From Lyophyllum atratum (taxonomy: Eukaryota; Basidiomycota; Agaricomycetes; Agaricales; Lyophyllaceae), in contig JACGCN010000037.1 of NCBI GenBank assembly GCA_014905825.1, positions 248,001-312,000 on the forward strand: a stretch of 64,000 nt of DNA. The letters are read 5' to 3'. Of this stretch, positions 32,395-45,137 are shown one piece after another; within the stretch, counting starts at the first letter, position 1; the number at the start of each line of letters is the position of its first letter. Below the pieces are notes generated by a model. It made no database searches. It saw only the letters and a list, made by a program, of their open reading frames with translations, and was not told where the DNA came from. The position numbers and the translations under genes are program-made.

Positions 32395-35300
32395 ATGAAG
32401 ATTGTAACCACCTTTCATCAGCCTTCATCTGTCGTGGCCTCAGTTAAATGCCAACTCTCTTCAAGAGACCTTGAACACCTGGTCATCGCAAGAGCAAACA
32501 GAATCGATGTATATTCTTTACAACCTCATGGCCTCCAGCATCAATGTGGCTTAGAAATATGGGGCAATGTAATGACTATCAAGAGCGTTCCCATCCCCGT
32601 GCGCCCTCATTCCTCCAGCGCTGTGCACATTTGAAACTGACGTGCCATTATGGTAGGGTTCCTCGCGGTCCAATCTCTTACTTCTGCTAGGTCGGGCCGA
32701 CCCAGAGCTTGTATTCCTTACCTATACAGAGAATTCATCTGGAATCGGTGCGCTCACAGTGAAGAAGCAGCTCTCGCTTTATGACCGTACACAGAGCCCC
32801 GCCGAGTTCTTCATGGATGTACTTGTTCATCCTTCTGGTAAATTGGCGGCAGTCAGTTGCTATAGAGGGAGACTCAAAGTCATAAGTTTCAAGTCTGGAA
32901 ACTATGACCATGATTTCGATGGGGTGTGAGTTCACAATATGGTCTCATAATTACAATCTCAATAATGCTGGGCACAGGTTGCCGGAGAACAATATTTTAG
33001 GAGCGGCCTTTCTTCCACTACCCGAAGACGAGTATGCCCTTGCAATCTTATACCTGGACTATAAGGGCGTGCAACTCCTCGCTCGCGATATCCTACTCGA
33101 TGACTTGGAACTGTCCAGTTCACCTTCACCAGTCCTAACACCCACCTCCATCGCACCCAGAATTCTGCCCATGCCCGAGACTTTTGTCCCAAAGCTTATA
33201 CCGGTACCCCCGGAAGCACAAGGAACGGAAGATGACGATTCCGAAGGTTTCCTGGGCGGCGTTCTTGTCATTGGCGGCAGGAAGATAATGATGTATGAGC
33301 TGGCCAGTAGACAAAGTCAGGCAAAGCAGAGGTCCAAGAAAAGGCGCTTGGACACCAAAAAGAAGAGTGCGGATGCAGCCGAAGCACAGAAAGCGAGGGA
33401 TAAAGAAATAGAGAGAGAAGAAAGAAAGAGGATTGCTCAAGGAAGTGTGGATTGGCCATGGAGTGAGGTCTTTGCGTAAGCTCCGACTTTCCTTCCCTGA
33501 TGTAAGACTATTGAACCTTCTTCAGAATTTGTGTTATTGACCCGCTCATTCCGCGTTATGTTATCGGTGATTGCTTCGGGAGGCTGTCAATGTTATCCCT
33601 GGAAAACGTCAGGGAGAAGGGTCTCGTTCTGCTTCCTCTTGGAGAGGTAGCCGTCATATTTATTGAGCATGTTGACTCCACGCTTACGCCCTTTCCAGGC
33701 CTCTCCGCCCACGACTCTCACCTATCTGACAGCTCAAACTTTGTATCTTGGTTCCCATCATGGTGATTCGCAATTATTACAGATATCCCCCACGCCCACT
33801 TCTTCCCTTACCTCGCCTACACTTCCAATACCTTCCGAAATCAAAACCATCGCGGCAGCGAAGCTCGGCCGTACGTCGACAGGCAAAGGCAAAGGCAGAG
33901 CAACTGGCGATGAGGACGAGGGCTCTAGAGACCTTTTAAAAGGCTCTGTTGTCGAGTCACTGGGTTCCTTTGTCAACGTACTGGAGAGATTCAAAAATAT
34001 CGCACCAATCATGGACGCTATCTTGGTCGACACTGATGCGAGCGGCGAGGTATATTCTAACCGACCTTCTCTGTATGTTTCCTTGCTCACATTTGGTTAG
34101 CGACAAATCGTGACCTGCTCCGGGGGTGGAAACCAAGGAGCCATAAATGTTGTCAGAAATGGCGCTGATTTCCTGGAATTAGCGTCTATCCCGGGCTTGA
34201 CAGACGTTACCGATGTCTGGGCTGTAAGAGACCAATTCGAAGATACGTAAGTCATCCATTATTGTAGACCTTATATGTAGATCCTTATGCTCCCAAACAG
34301 GATCGACAGCCATATCCTTGTTTCAACTTTGGAGGCGTCGCATCTTTTCCAGATAAACGATGCCGGCGGTGATACTACTCTAACTTACGTGCAAGACACT
34401 GGCGTCACTGAAAATTCAGGTCTCATAACCAACCTGCCTACTCTTGCATTCGGCAACGTGACACATCGTGTGATTGGCGCCTCTGGGAAAGCCAACTATT
34501 TGAATTCGCAACTCGTAGTGCAGGTGACCCGGAAAGGGGCGCTCTTGCTTCAGTATGATATAGCTACCGGGTACCAGCAGCTAGGCGGGTGGACCAAAGA
34601 TGGCCTGGATGTAGTGGCAGCGAGCGTCAATCCCAGCCAAGTCCTGTTGGCCCTGAGCGGGGGAAGATTGGTGTCTTTAGGCATCACGGACGGCAAGAGA
34701 CTCCATCCGGTCGTGTGAGTCCCCACCTTTGCCTTAATCAGGTTCTTTCACCCATACCAACAGCGACAGGGAAGGGATTCCAGGCGCATTTCCAGAGATC
34801 AGCACTGTATCATGCACTCCTCTTGACCCCACAAAGCCCTTTTCCACCTATGTCACGGTATCATACTGGAGTACAAATGTCATTGAGATATTTGTCCTTG
34901 ACAGACAAGGCTTCGTTTCCGTCGCCAAATCGTCCCCACTTCCCGCACTGGTTCGTTCAGCGCTTCTCCATAGCTTTGGTTCAGACCATAGTTCTAAAGG
35001 CGAAGATTACCACCCTTATCTACTTGCTGGTTTGGCCGATGGGTCGGTCGTCTACTTTCCTTGGAAGGACAAGCATCTGAACGACAAAAAGACCATTTCC
35101 TTGGGCGACGCTCCCGTGTCTCTATCCGCGTGCATTGTCGACGGGAAGCGGACAGTGTTTGCAGCGGGCAGCAGGGCTACGGTACTATCTTGGGAAAAGA
35201 GAAGGCTGCACAGTTCGCCAATCATGCTCAAGGTAGAAATTTTGCCAGTAGCCCGTGTGGTAGGACTTGACTTGATTCCTTTCTAGGAAGTTGTTGCTGT

Positions 35301-36915
35301 CTCGCCACTAAACACACCACCTTTTCCGTCGTCTATCATTCTTGCAACACCCACCGGACTTTTTATTGGCAGGATCCAAGACTTGGATAAGATGCACATT
35401 CGATCAGTAAGTGTCGTCGAAATTATATGAGAGACGTGGTTTAAATGTGTGTCATTAGATTCCTTTAGGACTTGACAACCCATGTCGAATTGCTCATGAA
35501 CCCAGCTTCAAAGCGTATGGTGTAGGCATCACCCGTACCGAACCTAGCAGAGTCGGCGATCCTCCCTGGTTCCAAGCCTCATTCAGACTGCTGGACGATG
35601 CTACATTCAACAGTAAGGAAGCTCCACTTTATCTAGCGACCTGCTAACCCTTTCCCTATAGCACTGGCGAACTTCAAATGTGAACAATATGAAAGAGTCA
35701 CCACCATAGCAACCTATTCCCCGGTAGTCAATGGAACACCCATGTCGCTGTTCTGTGTCGGGATATACAGAGATATCGGCGAGATAGAGCCGACGCAAGG
35801 CAGACTGCTGATCTTCTCTGCCTATTCCTCCAATTCACAAGCGAGGGCGTCCGGGCTCCAACTTTACCCAGTGGCGACGGTGGATATCAACGGATGTCCG
35901 TACTCTCTGACTATCGTCAACGACATGATTGTAGCAGCAGTCAATTCCGCAGTAAGCTTCAAACAAGAAAAAACAGAGTTTGTTGCTAAGCAAGTGCTTT
36001 GTGTAGGTCAGGCTATACCGACTCAAGGCTTCTGATGACGTTCCAACCTCATCATTCGCCTTGGAACTGCTCTCAGAATGGAATCATAGCTATGTGGTGG
36101 GGAGTCTGGGGTCTTACGGTGATTATATCGTAGCAGGAGACCACATGCGATCCGTCTCATTGCTCAAAATCGTCAACGGAAAGCTTCAACATATTGCTAG
36201 AGATTTTAAGCCCCTATGGCTGGTCTCGGTGGAAGCCTCAGACGAGGATAATACCATTGGAGCTAACGTAAGTCGATCGTCTCTGCTTAAACCCCGACTC
36301 ACCCAGTATTAGCTTGACCTGAATCTTTGTACGTTCACAACGAATCGGGACGCTCTTGGTCGGTTGAAGTTGGAACGCGACGGCTACTATCACCTCGGTG
36401 ATATAGTCACTAGGTTCATCCGAGGTGGCCAACATACTCTTGCATTACTCTTATACTGATACTTCTCAGGATCACTAAGTTCATCGAACGTGGCAAGCAA
36501 TGCAGCGCTAGAGGCCAAGCACCTATTCTTCACTTCCTGGGGCCGTATTGGTGTGATCATCGATATTCAGGATGCTCAGCTATCCCTGGATCTGTCTGCA
36601 CTGCAAAGAAACCTTGCGGGAGCAATTCCAGGTGTAGGAGTCTCGCATGCGAGGTGCGTTGATCTCGAGGGGTTCCACTCATGATGTGCTGACCTCTTGG
36701 GCAGGTTCCGGGCCCCCAAAGATGACCAGGGCCGCAGCGATCCAGCTGGATCCACCGGCTTCATTGATGGGGACTTCCTAGAACAGTTCCTCACTCATCT
36801 AGGATCTCCCGAAGTAATGGAAAAAATCGTAGCAGGCAACAATGAACCCGAAAGGCTTACGATGCCCATCAATGAGATGCAAAAGGTTCTAGAAAACTTG
36901 CAAAACATGCATTGA
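32395..36915 (+). CDS. DDB1: DDB1 damage-recognition/ubiquitin-ligase adaptor
   Basis: Adaptor that links CUL4 to substrate receptors and takes part in UV-damage recognition; nuclear and cytosolic. About 1267 residues in 15 exons: 32395-32598, 32657-32925, 32978-33475, 33526-33646, 33699-34049, 34101-34246, 34301-34714, 34764-35232, 35287-35406, 35459-35612, 35662-35951, 36007-36267, 36313-36424, 36470-36653, 36705-36915; phases agree. Family blocks: VTTFHQPSSVVASVK at the start, RQIVTCSGGGNQGAINVV, SAVRLYRL, VAGDHMRSVSLLKI and IARDFKPLW, and the C-terminal GSTGFIDGDFLEQFL. Longer than the roughly 1140 residues of animal DDB1, mainly through a Lys/Arg/Glu-rich insert at about 272-308 and a GKGKGRATGDEDEG insert near 424-440. 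The related RSE1 and CFT1 are excluded by the C-terminal signature. Confidence 0.92.
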
Positions 36916-37080
36916 TGGTAACCAGCAACAGAATGAATACTATGTACAATGAGAATGTATGTACTACTAAATAATGTTAACCGAGAAAGTGTTCAAGAAG
37001 GAATGAGTATGGGCACGAAGTGGGAATTTGTTGATATGGGTGTGTGATTTGTGGGTATGTTCTGGAAAGCAAGGAAGGGG

Positions 37081-40000
37081 TTAGATCACCACAGCGGTGA
37101 AATACCATCGAAGATACTGCCAAATAGTCAAAGAGAAGGTTCTGGTGGAGGACGTCGGATATGCTTGGTCGACATCGACATCGGTTGGGGGTGGGGCAAA
37201 ATAGAACCCAGCGAGAAGGACAAGATAACTAAACAGACGGTCAGTAGATGCGCAGTCATGGTAAAAGTGTCTGAGTACCTGAGGATAAGAATGCTCCCTC
37301 TGTGGTAATTACTCTTCGCCTCAATCCATGTATACGTCATTAGAAACACCGAGAGGATAATCGAGACGACATCCCATCGGGGAAAGATGAGTCTGAGGAT
37401 ATAGTGAGCATTATATGTGCAGCCCGTTGGTACGATACTTACGTGAAAGTGTTGCCAAGTTCCCCCATGGTACCAGGGCTATACCAGGCGGAGAAAGCCA
37501 CCATCGCAGGAATTTGAAGCAGGCAGACCTGCAGCGCATAAGCAGATCCAATCTCCATGCTGAACAGGAGGAGTTAGATAGAGACCTAGATAAAGGCGAA
37601 GGGGATACGAACCTGAGCGCGATGTTATTGTTGAGCGCGAACGACATGGCGTTCATGAACTCAGTTGTGTTAGGAACTAGAGCAAACAAGGTAACACCGA
37701 GGAACTTCTCATCGATACCAGAATCTTCAAGAACAACATCGACGACATCGACGAGAAGCTCTGAGAGGCATGAGCATGAGCGTAGTCTCGGCGGGCTCTA
37801 GATTTAAAAATCATACCCGCAATAACAGCATAAAGAGCCGTGCACGTAAGTAACACACTCGCACTAGTTGTACGACTCCAAGACGGTGCGTCGTGTCCAT
37901 GTGCTTCGCCCGACTCATCTGCAGCAGATGCTCTGGATTTCGCAGAGTGTGCATGCGCCTGCTGGTGCCGCAGCGCGCTGACCGTCGCCACTGCGACCGC
38001 CCGGGTGAAGTCATCAGTAGTCATGGTCTCTGGAACGTGCAAGCTGTCCTTGACGGTCCGGTCCACGGTTTCTAAAACGGGGGTGAATAGAGGCTGGTTC
38101 TGATTAGTAGCGTAGGACACACGACGCTGCTGCGATGGAGAAACAGGGTGGTTGCTCTCCATGCGAGTGGAGGCTTCCACGGTGCTCGTAGGGTACGACC
38201 GAGAGCCTTCGCGGGGAATGGGGGTCACATGGACGTTGTGGGGTTTGCGTTGTGCCTGCGGTTGGTTTGAAGGGACAAGTCGCTGATACAACGAAGTCCG
38301 ATGAGGTGGAATCTCGACATGATGCATAAGTGACTGAGGGTTTTGCCAGATCTGAGTGGCATGGGTGCGGAGGGAGAACCATAAGCCGATGAGGTAGGAC
38401 TGATAGGATCTATTAGCCGTGCAACACAGAATCCCGAATATATTGCACTCACGAAGATTAACACCGTGGCACAGAAATACATAAGTGACTTAACGGTCGA
38501 TTGATAAAAGGGATCAGTCGCGGGGTCTGGGTGCCGATAGTAGCAGTGATCACACTTCCATGTGGCATCTCCTGGACTCTTCGGTGACGTAGGACAGCCA
38601 GTGCAGACAAGTTGGAACTAAAAATGAAGTCAGTCATCTCGACAATTTCCGAGAAATCCAATCCACCACATACATTTCCGTAGGTTTGGTAGAAGAGAGT
38701 GGGAGCCAATGTTCCGATGATGGCCATGATCAACATCATACTCGTGACACCAGCACTCTTCGCGTTGAACTTCTGTTCTTTCCGCCTGAGGGCCGCGCTG
38801 CACATACTCATTCCAGGCATGAGCAAGACTCCGGCAAGCAAGCTTCCTATGATGGAACCTTCTACAAGCCTACCCTTTCCTTCTGTTAGGGCAAAGGAAT
38901 ATAGGATGATCTCAATGATGGAGCCAAATGTCGCATTGATGACCGCTCCCATCCCGATGGAGGACTGTGCAGAAATGGAGGCTACGGCCATTCCAATGAA
39001 GTATGAAAGTGGAATGACGCTGAGAAGAGAAAGGATGAATATCACTCCACGAGAGGCGATGGCCGCTAGAAATGCAGGAACATTTTTCCCTTCCTTCTCC
39101 AGCTTATCGGCCATTGGGAGAAGGACCATTCCATCGAAGATGACGAAGAAGACAACGGGAAGGAGGTTCACAAAAAGGATGTTAACGCCGCCCACTGTAT
39201 ACTTGTAGTATTGCAAGCCAACAGCGCGGTATGTGCACAGCAATACCGTAGAAGTCGGGGATCCCGATGGCGCCAGTTGTCCCTCCGCCAATCTAGGATG
39301 CTTGACGGAAAACTGGGGAGTCTGAGGGGTGTCCTCGCCGTCCGCTGCACCGTCTGTGTTCTGGGTGGGTTCGCTCTCGCCAGAGGACATGATAATGGAT
39401 GGAGGAGCAGCGCAAAAGCGGATGGAGGTGGGGTGTGCAAACAGATGCTTGAGAAGAGCCCAGTTTAATTTGGCCATAGGGATGGTTACGACGAGGCCCC
39501 AGCAAATTAGACACACGGTTAGCATGAGGGGCGCAATGATGGTGGTGATGGCGAGCCAAAAGCACACTTTGCCCAGCAGGTCGCTGCCTGTTATCTTGGC
39601 CACTCCAATTGAGCCCGAAGAGGCGGCTGGCGATACGTCTGTCGTGCCGTAGGACTTGGATGGAGCAGACATGCTCCCTCTCTGTTGTTGAAGAAGGGAG
39701 GTACCTTCCCCAGGAACATCAGTATTCCATGAGACGTTCTGAGAGCGCTGCGGTGCATGGTTATTGGGAATAGTGGAGGACTGCTCATCACCAGGCGCGC
39801 CACGGATGGTGGAGGAGGAATCATTCTGGTCTGCGGGCTGCGGTGGTGACGCTCCACGCACCGTGTTTCCATCGGATCCACTACTAGACTGGCGTTCATG
39901 AGCGCTCTCGTCTTCATCATCGTCATCGTTGACGGAATCTGCTGCATCAAGATCGCCTTCAACATATTTCCCAAACGGCCATGCAAGATACCACCCTAAC

Positions 40001-40749
40001 CCATACAGAAACGAAGAGTACCGCTTCCCTCCTTGAGGGACGATGTAAAGGAGACCGGCGAGAGTTATACAGGTAGCTGCTAACCACCAACCGAAAGCAA
40101 CAACCCAAAATATGTTTCCTGGGAGAAGATGGCGCTCTGCTTGGGCAGAGGGAACTGCATGAAGTGCCTGGTCGGCATAACGGGTGAGGGAACGTGATTT
40201 CTTGTACAAGGCAGGCTTCCAGATGGGCAGACCGAAAGGATGTTGAACATTAATGAGAGACTGGCGTTCCTTCAGAGTGATTGGATCATCGTCCCCGTCT
40301 GACGCCTCTCCGTCCTCCGCTACGGCTTCTTCGGTGGCAGTGGCCTTGCCGCGCCTTGCCAGAGAGGCCGGTACGGTGCCAGTATCGTCTTCATCTTCGT
40401 TATTATCATCGTCTTCTCCATCCTCTTCCCCCAGGACGCTGCTACGATGTGCATGACTCCCTCTGTGAGAGCTACTTCTGCTAGCGCTCCTGTGAAGTCG
40501 GTTGGCCGAGTGGGCAGACGAACTTCGAATAAGAATGGGAGGTAGTGGACTACGCGTATTCGGTGTCGAGGATGTTGAGGTTGCTACAAAATACGAGGTT
40601 CCCTGATTGTGGTGCTGGGGAGTGTCTGTCGCTGACCATTGAGAGCCATGACTAACGGTACGGTGGAGATGGCTGAATGGAGTGGGAGTGGAGGACAGAA
40701 TTAGGGAGTCGTTATCGTCAGACGGTGGAGAGGGTATGTGCGTGGACAT
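37081..40749 (-). CDS. Vnx1-type vacuolar cation/H+ antiporter
   Basis: Exchanges protons for monovalent cations or calcium across the vacuolar membrane. About 1116 residues in exons 40749-38674, 38617-38453, 38399-37817, 37760-37613, 37559-37443, 37392-37279, 37228-37081. The long polar, acidic N-terminus is followed by a YccF-like region (NVQHPFGLPIWKPALYKKSR to YLAWPFGKYVEG), then the first CAX repeat with GAVINATFGSIIEIILY. A hydrophilic loop has two cysteine pairs, CTGC and CDHC. The second CAX repeat has IAELLVDVVDVV, LFALVPNTTEFMNAMSFAL and SMEIGSAYALQVCLLQIPA. The YccF-like module marks the Vnx1 (YNL321W) branch, not Vcx1. Another hydrophilic loop of about 150 residues precedes the second repeat. 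Ion preference cannot be read from the sequence. Confidence 0.9.
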
Positions 40750-40878
40750 CGCCGAGGGCGGCGCAGTCGATGTCCTCGATTACTTGGCGCTGTCGTCGTC
40801 GCAAACAGCCAGCACACCCAAGATATCTATTTATAGGTTATATTACCACGGCAACCCTTTCAACATAATCTAATCTAA

Positions 40879-42953
40879 TCACTTGCGAGCCAGCTTTTCA
40901 TGCAGCTGTGCACCCTTCAACTTGGCACGTAGGTACTCCAGCCGTGCCGCATACCGCTCACTGACCTCCGCTCGCCGTCTCTGGATATCGTCCATCTCGC
41001 TCTCAATCCTCCCCTCTTCCGTCTTTGTATCAGGCGTAGACGGCTCGTTCTCGGGAACTGCACTCATTGTCATATGGCTTGTGCTCCGAGTCAGACTCAC
41101 GTTCGAAACGCTGGCCACCCCAAGGTTCCCATAGGTTGCGGGCAATGCAGGCACGGGCGGAACATCACTCCGTCCGCCGAGTTTCCACTCCTGCGACCCG
41201 ACGCTCGATGTCGAGTTCTTCCGATGTAACGACCCTGACCTCGTCACATTTAAAGACAGTGAGGGATTTAGGCCTGTTTTCGCCCGCGGCTTGCGACCAG
41301 AATGAGCGGATCGTGCCATAGAGGCCGCTGTTCCCGCAGAGGTTGTCGACCTCAATGACGCAACATCGCTGTCTGCGATGACAATACGTCGTTGTGACCT
41401 TGTTTCGGGAGCAAACCACGTCGAATCAAGGAGTGTCGTGCTCTCTGACAATGGAATTCTACTCTGGTGCCGTTGAAGCCTCGCGAGCGTCGTCATCTCC
41501 AGACCGTTAAATGCGTCCATTAGCCTCCTAGCCTCCGCCTCGACGGCCGTTATCTCTTGGCGTATGTCTGCCGTGGTCTTCAAATGCTCATCATCGTGCA
41601 TACCGGGATTAAAGGTTGAGTTTCTGGGTGCATCGCTACCAATGATGCGACCAGGAAACGACGAGGGTGGTGTGGCGAAGCGGCGAATGCTTGCGGCTGA
41701 GCGTGATGCACTCAGTGGTGTATGTGGTGAGTGGTCCGACTGGGATCCCATGCCAGTACGTGAGGATATGGATATGGTATCGGCTTGGGTACGTGATGTA
41801 GTGGTGCGGACAGATGACGCGCTGGACTTTTTAGACAGTCCGCGCCTGAAGATGTTAGATGACATAGACGCGGAGGAGAATATGCTTGAGGTATCGCTGT
41901 AGTCATTTGAGCCAGAGGGTGTCCGTCGACTCGTTGCGCGGCGGAGAAAACTTGCAACCCCTGAGGTTATTGAGCTCTTGGATCGGATGGAAGGAGAACG
42001 GTTGATTTCAACTTGGAAATTTGACAGTGGCCGGGGTATAGCTGCACACCACAGTAGTCAGAAGGGAAACGAGGTTACAATATCGCTTGGCATACTCACG
42101 TTTGCCTTCCTGAGTGGCACCCGTCCCAAATGGACGCGGTCGGGAGACGGGAACGACAGGGGCCTCCGTTGGTACGGTTGTGCTTGTCGCGAATCTCTCA
42201 AATAGATTTTGTCGGAGTAGCCGGTACTCGTCGTCACTATGAGAAAAAGAAAAATATGGATATATGCTGTTGGTGGCCTGAGACGTGCACTGACTTGAGA
42301 AGTCCTTCAGAGTTCGCGACTGCGAGTTCATTAAGTCGTTGGGCTAATGTCATGCTGTTACACGCATGTTTGGCTCGTAAATACTCTGCAATACACAGGA
42401 GCAGTGAGAAGGACCTACGTAACGTTATCAGTCGGTCGTCGGGGGGAGGGCGATATAATATTTGAGTTCTGGTGCCGGAGAGCAGATGCAGATGAGACTC
42501 GTGAAGGTGAAGGGGATGGGGGTGGGCCCATATCCGAAGTCTTGTACGTGCTTTTCCGAGGTGGGGTGGGTGGTAGGGACTTGCTTTCCAGCTGGACGCG
42601 TAGGATGCTGGGGCCTGCACTTCTAGTTGCATTTTGGCTCTTGGAAAGCGGGCTCGGTTGTCGGATGCGCGCGGAAGAAGACGGCTCAGGGTTCGACAGG
42701 GTTTGAGCGGAGGATGCGCCCGGTGTTGTGAAGGAGGGAGAAGTATGGTCGTCGCGTTCTTTGCCCTTAGTTTTGCCGTACTAAACGTAAGAGCAGCGCT
42801 GTAAACCTGTAGTTCTTTGATGAGCCGCGAAAATCATGAACGCACAAATCTGGACCGGATGACATTGACAACCGAATTGTCGTTGGATTCCTTGGTCGCT
42901 GTCGGGACATAGTTCTCGGTGTCTTCAGCCTTTCTGGAGGAGAAAAAGCCCAT
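40879..42953 (-). CDS. serine-rich protein of unknown function
   Basis: Not recognised. 599 residues in exons 42953-42846, 42780-42419, 42354-42295, 42236-42100 and 42011-40879, all phase-consistent. It starts MGFFSSRKAEDTENYVP, with a Gly at position 2 that might be lipid-modified (inference). A compact, probably helical block, MTLAQRLNELAVANSEGLL and DDEYRLLRQNLFERF, spans the third and fourth exons and looks like the conserved core. The rest is Ser/Thr/Arg-rich and disordered, with many RxxS sites. The C-terminus has two coiled-coil stretches (DIRQEITAVEAEARRLMDAF and QRRRAEVSERYAARLEYL). Upstream, the frame is open to about 43050 but lacks an ATG. The Vnx1-type gene upstream of its stop is in the same direction, 130 bases away. 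Confidence 0.75.
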
Positions 42954-43740
42954 CTCCGCATTACGTTGGTTGGCGGTCTTGGAGATGTAGAGCGGGCCCT
43001 CGTCAGAAAAAGAGAGCGACTTTGGCCAGGAGTAGGATAGTCTGTAAATCACACATGCTGATTTTGCTCTATTCCATTATTTCCATGCATGTCCCCATCA
43101 AAATGATCAATCAAGTCTTCAGGGCCAGGGAACTTATTTAGATCAGGCTCAGGCTGAGCATGAGCACCATCACTCGCGAGGATACGATTGTTGCTGCTCA
43201 AAATCGACGCGTTCCGCGATGTGATACATACATAGGGAGGTTCCTGGAGGTTCTCATCTTTATACGACAAGCTCAACTGTCAAAGACATACGAATCTGAT
43301 GCCTCAGTCACAACTTCGGACCAAACGTCCCAAAAAAAATGGTAGCGTTCTCATAACTTCCGATTGGAGGTCGAGATTATCAACGTTTGACCGTTGGCGG
43401 TCCGGGTTCACACCACAGAACTACCCGTGGAGTGAGAAACCTTTTTTGATGCTTCCTTGGTACAGATCCCGCCTGCTGCTACGGGAACGTAACGACTGCA
43501 CCCGCTCAGTCCACCAATTATAGACGGAATACTTATCAGGTTAGACCCCTACACCCTACACCGGTACCGCAAATCACACATTTTAGGTTTGACTATGTAA
43601 ATAGAGAGAATAGCCTTGACAGGCCACCCCAGTAGTAAAATCCCTGAAATAGAGTACTTCCCTTGCCTCGAGGACTTACTAAACGACAACCTGAAGGAGG
43701 TATAGATTTAGTGGAGACTTTAATCATGTTATAAGGAGTG
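42954..43740. other. intergenic region
   Basis: 5' side of the serine-rich gene. A minus-strand frame at 43049-43276 encodes a protein-like acidic peptide but has no ATG and no convincing splice link. The rest shows no coding signal. Confidence 0.5.
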
Positions 43741-44790
43741 TACGAACTGGCCAACCACCGGAGAAATCGAGGCGATTGATAACAAGCTGGAATTCAACAT
43801 ATCAAACAGACGAGGTGAGCCTTCTATCGCTGAACTTACGAAGCTGCCAGACGGTGTATAATAGTCTGACATGAAAGCGGTCAATTAGATTGAGAATAAA
43901 GGAGGCCACGGTCACTTACGGTAAATGAACAGGAAACCGTCAGTATCAGTCATAATCTCTTGTCCGCCAGGCCCGATAATCTACAAGATCGTTCAGTAGA
44001 GCTAGAGGGAATATTCAAAGTCTCACGTACATTATCATGAGTGCCGAGAACAAGTGTTCCACCACCGCTTGTCAAGGCGATACCAGAATGATCAGCGAAG
44101 CCGCCGGTCGCGCGATATTACGAAAATGGAAGAAATTATCGCCTCGAAGTGACATGAGACCCACCTTGAAGACCTCCCGACTCTGATGTTGTAGGTGCTC
44201 GAGATTCCCTGGCAACAGTTGTCCCAAGAAGAGAACAGGTAATAGAAACTGCCGAATTGTAAATCACGCTGGCCTCAATTACTCCGCCGTTCGCTGTGCG
44301 TTGTGCCAATGCGGTGACAGACGAGCTTACCGGTTTCCCGGTGGAACAACCCAGCCTAAATAGAATGTTTGTAAAGTGTCGCTGATGACAATCAAGTGAA
44401 TAACGTTTGTAATTTAATGCCTGTCCAGAAACTGCCCAGAGAAAGAAGCCAGTTGCTACCGTCTATCAAGTCATAAGTAGTTCAAGCTGGGGACGATGGC
44501 CTTGAAACTTACCAATAAGGAAGCTGTAGATATAGTCCCAGAAAGTTAGTTCTTGTCCTTTGGAAAGCGTGAATTTACTGACTTGGGGTCAATAGCCTAG
44601 TGATTGTTATCAACGATTGTTGCAAGAGCGGAAATAATAGTGGACTCACATTGTAGTTGTTGGCATTGGAAGTCGATGTGACTAGGCCCTCGTTCACGAA
44701 GCTGCCTGCTAGGCTGTGAAAAGAGGCCCGCGCAATTGGACACGACTTTACCAGGCAAGCCCGTAAATGACTTTGCAAATAATTCGGGCC
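43741..44790 (-). pseudogene. truncated, frameshifted GH43 arabinanase copy
   Basis: The C-terminal two thirds of a GH43 arabinan-degrading enzyme, alike in exon order to the intact copy at 51.1-52.8 kb. Recognisable pieces: [29 protein letters not shown], a split AIDP region, [43 protein letters not shown] and INRLDFSGGWP. The N-terminal third, which would carry the catalytic-base HDP motif, is missing upstream of about 44790. Inside the exon with the catalytic Glu (VIEASVIYN), one base is missing relative to the intact copy just before GSFYYLF, which shifts the frame. Both defects argue for a dead gene. Splice sites of the surviving exons are still mostly intact, so decay looks fairly recent. 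Confidence 0.8.
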
Positions 44791-45137
44791 CAGAGCAATG
44801 CGTCATGTCGAAGACCTGGGGGGGTCAAACCCTATGACTTGTTGACCGTAGAATATTGATTATCATTCGGGCTACTCGCACTAAATGACCACGAGTCTTT
44901 CATGGCAATCAGGAAGACTTGCTTGAACGAGGTGTCCTTGAAAATCCGTCGAGCGGCAGCCGTAGAGTGTCGCAACCCGATCGCAAAGATAACAACGGGT
45001 ATCCATCACACACCTTTCTTGAATGCAGGAAAGCGAGTGGTCGTGATCATGACTGTCTACAAATACATGGGAAATAGCGTGCTTCGATAACAGGATGAAG
45101 GAAACGAGAATGAATTAGACCTGGGTGAGCGGCGAGG
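44791..45137. other. intergenic region next to the pseudogene
   Basis: No coding signal and no match to the missing GH43 N-terminus, so the truncation point is close to 44790. Confidence 0.5.

Noticed and set aside
43049..43276. protein-like frame upstream of the serine-rich gene
   Set aside because: No ATG in the frame and only a weak splice path to the next gene; kept as a possible leader, not a gene.
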